Assembly (NCBI GenBank): GCA_964525945.1
Contig: CAZGKX010000024.1
Location: 1-31,345, forward strand
Length of the DNA: 31,345 nt
Reading direction: 5' to 3'
DNA from: CAZGKX01 sp964525945
GTDB lineage: Bacteria; Pseudomonadota; Gammaproteobacteria; Legionellales; Legionellaceae
Part shown: positions 26,474-31,345 of the stretch, one piece after another
Numbering within the stretch: the stretch's first letter is position 1
Layout of the letters: each line of letters opens with the position of its first letter
The notes under the pieces: model-generated
Database searches by the model: none
What the model saw: the letters and a program-made list of their open reading frames with translations, nothing else
What the model was told of the DNA's origin: nothing
Made by a program: the position numbers and the translations under genes

Positions 26474-26482
26474 TGATATACT
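26474..26482 (+). promoter_or_regulatory. Extended -10 promoter of feoABC
   Basis: TGATATACT is an extended -10 (TG-n-TATACT) 25 bases before the feoA ATG. The -35 position is weak and lies inside the Fur box, which fits an iron-repressed promoter. Confidence 0.65.
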
Positions 26483-26507
26483 GTTTTTTTATTGTTAATA
26501 CTGAGAC

Positions 26508-26738
26508 ATGATAGGTATCGCTGAGCTTGTACAGGGTGACCACGTAAGGTTAATTGGTTTTGGCAAAACAGAAAATGTTTACCGACGCCAATTATTATCG
26601 TTTGGCTTGACACGTGGAGTTGACGTCTTAATTGTGCGAATTGCGCCGTTGGGTTGTCCCATTCAAATTGAAGTTTGTGGGGTCTCCCTGGCTTTACGAA
26701 AAGAAGAAGCTTGTTATCTTCAATGGGAGCGCATATGA
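26508..26738 (+). CDS. feoA: Ferrous iron transport protein A
   Basis: A 76-residue SH3-like cytosolic protein that aids FeoB. It has the expected pattern: LVQGDHVRLIGF, then LLSFGLTRGVDVLIVRIAPLG, then the strand IQIEVCGVSLALRKEEA. The ATG follows the Fur-controlled promoter. Its stop overlaps the feoB ATG as ATGA, so FeoA and FeoB are made together. Confidence 0.93.
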   Translation: MIGIAELVQGDHVRLIGFGKTENVYRRQLLSFGLTRGVDVLIVRIAPLGCPIQIEVCGVSLALRKEEACYLQWERI

Positions 26739-28957
26739 CCCAAGTGTTGCTCGTAGGCAATCCAAATTCAGGAAAAACCACTTTATTTAATGCCTTGACG
26801 GGAGATAATCAGCGGGTTGGTAATTGGCCAGGAGTGACCGTTGAGAAAAAGACCGGTGTTTATCATTTCGAACATCAAGACGTTCATGTAACGGATTTAC
26901 CCGGTACGTATTCATTGGTTTCCAATCAAGAAGGTACGAGCCAAGATACCAAAATCACCTCGCTGGAAGTGGTAAAAAATGACGCGGACATGATCGTAAA
27001 TGTCGTCAACGCGTGCCATTTGGAAAGGCATTTATACCTCAGCAGCCAACTTCTTGAACTGGGAAAACCCTTTGTCCTGGCATTAAACATGATGGACATT
27101 GCCAAGCAGCGGGGTATTTCCATTCAAGTGGCTGCTTTGTCTGATTATTTAGGTTGCCCGGTGATTCAGTTGGAAGCACATCGCCAAGTGGGTCTTGGCG
27201 ACCTAAAAAAAGCAATCCACTCCAAAGCAGCGGTGGGTAAATCGTTGCCTTTGTCTTTGCCATTGCCGTTGCAAGATGTATTAACCGAAGTGGGCAAACA
27301 ATTAACAGGAAGGGTTTCTTTGCAACTACGTCAATATTATGCCTGCCGTATTGTAGAGGGAGATAGCTTGCTCATGCCTGCTTTGACACACGTTGATGCA
27401 ATAGACGACGCCGATATCGTCATGGCAGATGCTCGCTATCAAGCCATCCATTCATTGATGAAGCAGATTCAACACAAGCAATCAGATGCCAGGGAATTTT
27501 TAACGGCCAAAATTGATCGGATTGTATTGCATCGATTTTGGGCTTTGCCTATTTTTTTTGCAGTGATGTATTGTATGTTTTTGGTGGCCATCAATATTGG
27601 GGGAGCGTTTCAAGATTTTTTTGACATCACCACCGATACACTGTTTATACAAGGTAGCGCGTGGTTATTGCAGCAATGCCATGCCCCCAATTGGTTGGTG
27701 GCATTGTGTGCAAATGGTATTGGTAAAGGCATTAACACCACGTTAACGTTTGTGCCTGTGATGGCTGGCATGTATTTCTTTTTATCTTTTTTAGAGGCCT
27801 CTGGTTACATGGCACGTGCGGCTTTTGTGGTCGATAAAGTCATGCGGGTGTTGGGGTTACCGGGCAAAGCATTTGTACCCATGATTGTTGGTTTTGGGTG
27901 CAATGTACCGGCGATTATGGCAGCCCGCACGCTGGATTCCGAACGCGATCGTTTGATGACGGTTCTGATGAGTCCTTTTATGTCATGCAGTGCACGGTTA
28001 GCGATATATGCTGTGTTTGTTGCAGCTTTTTTCCCAGAGGGTGGTCAAAATGTGGTGTTTTCACTGTATTTAATCGGTATTGTTTTCGCGGTCGTCACCG
28101 GTGTATTGCTTCGCAATACTTTGTTAAAAGGGGCGCCATCGCCTTTAATTTTAGAACTCCCCGCGTACCATCGGCCTTCCATCCGCCGGTTGCTGAAAGA
28201 CACCCAATTGCGGTTGCGTTATTTTATCCTTCGCGCTGGAAAGTTGATTATTCCAGTTTGTGTGGTATTGGGTGGGTTGAATGCATTGACGATGGATGGC
28301 GGCTTGAACACAGGGGCTGCTAGCAGTGAGAGTGTGTTGTCGGTGATTGGTCAATGGATAGTGCCTTTCTTTTCCCCCATGGGTTTGCACCAAGAAAACT
28401 GGCCAGCGGCGGTGGGACTGTTAACAGGCATGCTCGCCAAAGAAGTCGTCATTGGTTCACTCAATAGTTTATACACGCATGTGAATCTTGAACAAATCAA
28501 CATGGTGCATGTTGATTTTTGGAATGCTTTACAAGCCGCGCTCTGGTCGATTCCTGAAAATTTAGCGGCGGTAGGGCAAACGTTGCTGCATCCTTTTGTG
28601 CCTGCATCGCCGGAAATGAATGCATCCACTTATGGCGTGTTTTATCAGCATTTTGATGGCAAGATTGGAGCTTATGCCTATTTGTTGTTTATTTCGTTGT
28701 ACATACCTTGTATATCGACCATGGCAGCCATTCGCCAAGAAGCAAATCGCTCCTTGATGTGGTTTTCCATCGTGTGGTCGACGGCCATCGCTTATGCCAT
28801 TGCGGTGGTGTTTTACCAATTGGCAACGGTCAACATGCATCCGTTACAAACAATACTTTGGATTATCGCCATCGCATTGTTCATGATATTGCTTGTGAAG
28901 TCGCTGCATACCCTGGCCAAACAATCTGGAGATGGCCATGCTATTGCTGCTTCGTGA
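26735..28957 (+). CDS. feoB: Ferrous iron transporter FeoB
   Basis: The main Fe(II) permease, 740 residues. The N-terminal G domain has G1 GNPNSGKTT (8-16), the switch region around GVTVEKK, G3 DLPG (54-57) and G4 NMMD (118-121). A helical GDI-like region follows. The membrane part has the two Gate regions, with FLEASGYMARAAFVVD, then GFGCNVPAIMAARTL, and a repeat-related SPFMSCSARLAIY. The ATG overlapping the feoA stop was chosen over an earlier in-frame ATG within feoA. It overlaps feoC at its 3' end. Confidence 0.97.
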   Translation: MTQVLLVGNPNSGKTTLFNALTGDNQRVGNWPGVTVEKKTGVYHFEHQDVHVTDLPGTYSLVSNQEGTSQDTKITSLEVVKNDADMIVNVVNACHLERHLYLSSQLLELGKPFVLALNMMDIAKQRGISIQVAALSDYLGCPVIQLEAHRQVGLGDLKKAIHSKAAVGKSLPLSLPLPLQDVLTEVGKQLTGRVSLQLRQYYACRIVEGDSLLMPALTHVDAIDDADIVMADARYQAIHSLMKQIQHKQSDAREFLTAKIDRIVLHRFWALPIFFAVMYCMFLVAINIGGAFQDFFDITTDTLFIQGSAWLLQQCHAPNWLVALCANGIGKGINTTLTFVPVMAGMYFFLSFLEASGYMARAAFVVDKVMRVLGLPGKAFVPMIVGFGCNVPAIMAARTLDSERDRLMTVLMSPFMSCSARLAIYAVFVAAFFPEGGQNVVFSLYLIGIVFAVVTGVLLRNTLLKGAPSPLILELPAYHRPSIRRLLKDTQLRLRYFILRAGKLIIPVCVVLGGLNALTMDGGLNTGAASSESVLSVIGQWIVPFFSPMGLHQENWPAAVGLLTGMLAKEVVIGSLNSLYTHVNLEQINMVHVDFWNALQAALWSIPENLAAVGQTLLHPFVPASPEMNASTYGVFYQHFDGKIGAYAYLLFISLYIPCISTMAAIRQEANRSLMWFSIVWSTAIAYAIAVVFYQLATVNMHPLQTILWIIAIALFMILLVKSLHTLAKQSGDGHAIAAS

Positions 28958-29153
28958 TTTTATCCAGCGAGAGCGGGTGGTCAGCGCGCAACAACTGCAG
29001 CGCGAATTTAGCCTTGATGAAGAAGCATTGCAACCGATGTTGGCGCTTTGGATCAACAAAGGCGTGATAGAAATATGCCCTGAATCCCTGTCTTGCGGAA
29101 AAAGCTGTGGGGGTTGTTCGAGCGCGCCACCCAGGTATTACCGTTTTGTTTAG
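28938..29153 (+). CDS. feoC: FeoC-like winged-helix protein with cysteine cluster
   Basis: A 71-residue protein with a LysR/DeoR-like winged helix (VVSAQQLQREF, then a recognition-type helix to NKGVIE) and four cysteines, Cys47 and the CGKSCGGC group at 53-60. In FeoC such cysteines bind an iron-sulfur cluster and the protein modulates FeoB. GGAG six bases upstream favours the ATG at 28938 over the one at 28932. It overlaps the end of feoB by 20 bases, as the third gene of the operon. Confidence 0.85.
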   Translation: MLLLLRDFIQRERVVSAQQLQREFSLDEEALQPMLALWINKGVIEICPESLSCGKSCGGCSSAPPRYYRFV

Positions 29154-29192
29154 GCTTGTTTATGGCCATTTAAATTGCTTTGTGGTAGCATA

Positions 29193-29210
29193 TTGCTCAC
29201 TAATGAGCAA
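29193..29210. repeat. Perfect hairpin before the OTU-like gene
   Basis: TTGCTCA and TGAGCAA form a 7-bp stem around CTAA, 40 bases after feoC and 18 before the next ATG. There is no T-run, so it is more likely an operator or 5' leader hairpin of the following gene than a feo terminator. Confidence 0.45.
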
Positions 29211-29227
29211 GCCAAGGCAAGTGTGCG

Positions 29228-30712
29228 ATGAAAACGATTGATAATAACAGTGCAGGGGATTGCATGTATGATGCGTATAGCATTTCACTTATGTATTATC
29301 TTCGTGGTCAGGCTGATAACAAAAATGCTTTAGCGATTTTTAAAACGCTGCAATTGGTGCCAGGGGACGAAGCCATTCTGATTGATTTGCTTGATCAAAA
29401 CAAGAATGTGCAAAAACCATTTTCCTCCCTCAATCATCGGGAAATTCAACGGATTTTAAGCCCGGCTTGCCGTCAACTCGCGGCTGTTGCTATCCAGAAA
29501 GAATTCGAAGCCTCACCTACGGAAACGCAATTGTTTGCGGTTGCGGCCAGCCGGTTTATCACGGGTTTTAAATCCAAGCTTCCCCTGCCTTATAAAACCT
29601 ATGTTGTGGTTGAAAGGAACACCGCATTGGTCAACGCTGAATTTTTTAGTGTTAAAGAGCTGGTCAATGCGGTGGATGATTTTGCAACCCAAAGTGTCGC
29701 AGGACTTGGGGTAAAATTTGATCAAGAATTGAAAAAAATAAAGACCGATCCGAACAAAACGCATTTAAAGCAAAAGCAGGAGCTCATGGATAAGCTCATC
29801 GGGCAAAAAGTGATCGAGTTTTTTACATTACAGACCAATAAGCATTTAAGCACTTACTGCAAGCATATACAAACCAGAGGCGTGTGGGGCAGTGAGGAAA
29901 CATTGCTGACGTTGCATCGATATATCACGGGTGAAACCAAAGTGCGGGATGAAAAGACTAAAAAATGCTCCTATCATTCTAAAATCCCTATTACGCTCGG
30001 CATTGCTAAAAATGGTGTTCCAACCTTTTTTTATGAAACTGATCCGGACTTGATCTTAAATAATATTCATAACCGTCATTGGCTGTCGTTTATTCCCGAA
30101 AATTTTTTAATTGATCCACAAAAAACGATTGTCCTGGATGCACCTGACGATAGTCCAGACGATACTTCTTTAAAAGCCAATTCAGTGCAAGACAAGGCAA
30201 AGGATAGTAGTTTTTTAAGCTTGTGCAAGAAATTGAAAAGTATTAATGCCACCATTGACAACGCAACGATTCGAAAGCATGTTCGAAAAATCATAACAGA
30301 AACCGATGTTTTGTATAACGATACAAGCTCAGAGGATGAGCAACGTGATTTATGCGATGTGATAACGGCAACCATTCATTTGCTATCAACGACGAATATG
30401 AATGATCGTCGGCTGGAAGTTGCTAAATACCGTGCTTTGGCTGCTTGCACGATGCAAGGGCGTGCAGCTCCTGCATGGAAAGCGTTGGGTGGCGCCATGT
30501 TGGTGTTGGGCGGTGCTGTGGCCTTGTGCGGGTGTGCATTGGTGGTAGGAGGTTGGCCTTTGGTTGGTTTGGCCATGGTGGGCGGAGGAACCCTTGCCGG
30601 GTATTTAGGGACTCTTTTTTTTCGTGCCGGTGGTTTATCTCGAAAAATTTATGATCTTGCCGAGCTTGTCGAAGAGCAGCTTGATGGAGATTCACTTCTA
30701 TCACCCTCTTAA
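29228..30712 (+). CDS. Candidate effector, OTU-like cysteine protease
   Basis: A 494-residue protein without a signal peptide. Near the N-terminus NNSAGDCMYDAY resembles the catalytic D-G-x-C motif of OTU deubiquitinases, with Cys12 as nucleophile. His284-Trp285 in NRHWLSFIP resembles the His-aromatic motif that completes OTU sites. The domain would span about residues 1-295. A linker rich in Asp, Ser and Lys follows. A Gly-rich hydrophobic pair of segments (about residues 418-460) could insert in a membrane. The last 30 residues include the acidic stretch AELVEEQLDGDS, like the E-block of Dot/Icm substrates. The function and secretion route are inference. The gene stands alone between feoC and a small exported protein. 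Another papain-like fold is possible. Confidence 0.65.
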   Translation: MKTIDNNSAGDCMYDAYSISLMYYLRGQADNKNALAIFKTLQLVPGDEAILIDLLDQNKNVQKPFSSLNHREIQRILSPACRQLAAVAIQKEFEASPTETQLFAVAASRFITGFKSKLPLPYKTYVVVERNTALVNAEFFSVKELVNAVDDFATQSVAGLGVKFDQELKKIKTDPNKTHLKQKQELMDKLIGQKVIEFFTLQTNKHLSTYCKHIQTRGVWGSEETLLTLHRYITGETKVRDEKTKKCSYHSKIPITLGIAKNGVPTFFYETDPDLILNNIHNRHWLSFIPENFLIDPQKTIVLDAPDDSPDDTSLKANSVQDKAKDSSFLSLCKKLKSINATIDNATIRKHVRKIITETDVLYNDTSSEDEQRDLCDVITATIHLLSTTNMNDRRLEVAKYRALAACTMQGRAAPAWKALGGAMLVLGGAVALCGCALVVGGWPLVGLAMVGGGTLAGYLGTLFFRAGGLSRKIYDLAELVEEQLDGDSLLSPS

Positions 30713-30717
30713 TAAAT

Positions 30718-30760
30718 CCTTAAGCAATTTTGTGTAGAATTTAGACAGGATTGTTTAAGG
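30718..30760 (+). promoter_or_regulatory. Leader hairpin covering a ribosome-binding site
   Basis: CCTTAAGCAAT (30718-30728) and ATTGTTTAAGG (30750-30760) pair as RNA over 11 bases with one G-U. The 3' arm contains most of the AAGGA ribosome-binding site of the next gene. A TAGAAT -10-like element lies in the loop. Transcripts starting upstream would hide the site; transcripts starting after the loop would not. Confidence 0.5.
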
Positions 30761-30767
30761 ATGAATT

Positions 30768-31118
30768 ATGAGAAATTATATACTGTTTGCTATGGGCATG
30801 ATGTTAAGTGTGTCTGCTTCCTATGCTCATCAAGTCAATTTAACGCTTGCTCCGAATGGATCAAAACTCCTTGAAAACAAATATTTATGGGTTTTAAATG
30901 CAACCTGTACCATTCAATGCCATGAATCAAAAAATAAGATCATGGTGCGTGTGATCAAAAACAAAGGAACCGTTAACGGTAAAAATTTATCGAATGGTCA
31001 AGCGACTTCCTTGACGGTCCAAAGCAATGATTCTATTTCTGTAAGTGCCGAAGCAGGTGCGAAAGTTAATATTTTAAACTTAGGTCACAACACTGTGGAG
31101 GCGACCTGCTCTGCTTAA
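30768..31118 (+). CDS. Small exported protein of unknown function
   Basis: A 116-residue protein with a clear Sec signal peptide (residues 1-20, cleavage after ASYA). The mature part, about 96 residues, is beta-rich and has Cys47, Cys51 and Cys114, so a periplasmic disulfide is likely; dsbB is in the same window. I do not recognise the family. AAGGA lies 6 bases before the ATG and is covered by a possible leader hairpin. The gene follows the OTU-like candidate by 55 bases on the same strand. Confidence 0.8.
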   Translation: MRNYILFAMGMMLSVSASYAHQVNLTLAPNGSKLLENKYLWVLNATCTIQCHESKNKIMVRVIKNKGTVNGKNLSNGQATSLTVQSNDSISVSAEAGAKVNILNLGHNTVEATCSA

Positions 31119-31345
31119 CTGGCAATGAACCACCCCTCAATGCGCTGACAAGTTTATTAATTGAATTAGAGTGAATTTATTTGTAATTGACTCGAATTTT
31201 GTAGGGTTGGACCTCGGCCCAACGTGAGCTGGGTATGGCTTAATTGTTGGGCCAAGGCCCAATCTACAAATCAATTTAAAATCAAAGCAGTATAAAAGGT
31301 TGTTTTCTTGGTTGTAATTGAGATATCTCTTGGGTTTCATTCATC
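31119..31345. other. Gene-free right end of the window
   Basis: No convincing gene is present after the small exported protein. A leftward frame here is only low-complexity shadow through the palindromic element. The remaining bases are AT-rich with no clear promoter or terminator. Confidence 0.5.
31198..31270. repeat. Second MITE-like palindromic element
   Basis: TTTGTAGGGTTGGACCTCGG and its imperfect complement ending GGCCCAATCTACAAA form inverted arms of about 25 bases around a 22-base centre. Each arm is itself partly self-complementary (TTGGxCC then GGCCCAA). The GTAGGGTNGG tip is like the element at 22643-22763, suggesting related families. It has no coding capacity. Confidence 0.75.

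Noticed and set aside
31137..31340. 67-residue leftward frame at the right end
   Set aside because: It runs through the palindromic element and has no protein-like features or ribosome-binding site.
1..31345. tRNA or rRNA genes and CRISPR arrays
   Set aside because: No cloverleaf-like conserved segments, rRNA signatures or regularly spaced direct repeats were seen on reading; a tRNA scan would settle the first point.

Overview
The window looks like a chromosomal stretch from a gammaproteobacterium of the Legionellales (Legionella/Coxiella/Aquicella-like). The estimated GC is in the mid 40s. The main clues are a LqsS/LqsR-type sensor kinase and response regulator, several large proteins without a recognisable enzyme family that resemble Dot/Icm effectors (a tandem-repeat protein, a membrane-hairpin/coiled-coil protein and an OTU-like cysteine-protease candidate), and housekeeping genes of gammaproteobacterial type. 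It is a draft scaffold: runs of 10 N at 2515-2524 and 8040-8049 each interrupt a gene.

Layout: 1-4114 holds a terminator, a large internally repeated protein running into the first gap, and a second long open frame with no credible start. 4256-6429 (minus) carries rsgA and benE. 6491-9941 (plus) is a tightly packed cluster: cca, orn (interrupted), queH and a CDF metal exporter. 9950-15112 (minus) is a coiled-coil membrane protein followed upstream by hemY, hemX, hemD and hemC, whose reading frames overlap as in a hemCDXY operon. 15214-17683 (plus) is the LqsS-like kinase and LqsR-like regulator. 17854-22611 (plus) has dsbB, a divergent tgt, a cyclophilin, tsaC, a GadC-type amino-acid antiporter and priC. 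A palindromic MITE-like element (22643-22763) separates these from panC/panB (minus). 24606-29153 (plus) has an alpha/beta hydrolase, zapE and a Fur-boxed feoABC operon. 29228-31118 has the OTU-like candidate effector and a small exported protein, followed by a second palindromic element.

Together the genes cover tRNA maturation and modification (Cca, Tgt, QueH, TsaC), RNA turnover (Orn), haem synthesis, ferrous iron uptake, pantothenate synthesis, periplasmic disulfide formation and cell-cell signalling. The least ordinary items are the repeat protein with the start-less frame beside it, the insertion inside orn, the lqsSR pair without lqsA, the altered substrate loop of Tgt, the OTU-like protein and the RNA hairpin over the ribosome-binding site of the small exported protein. 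I found no tRNA, rRNA, CRISPR array, transposase gene or phage gene. No gene-free stretch exceeds about 300 bases.
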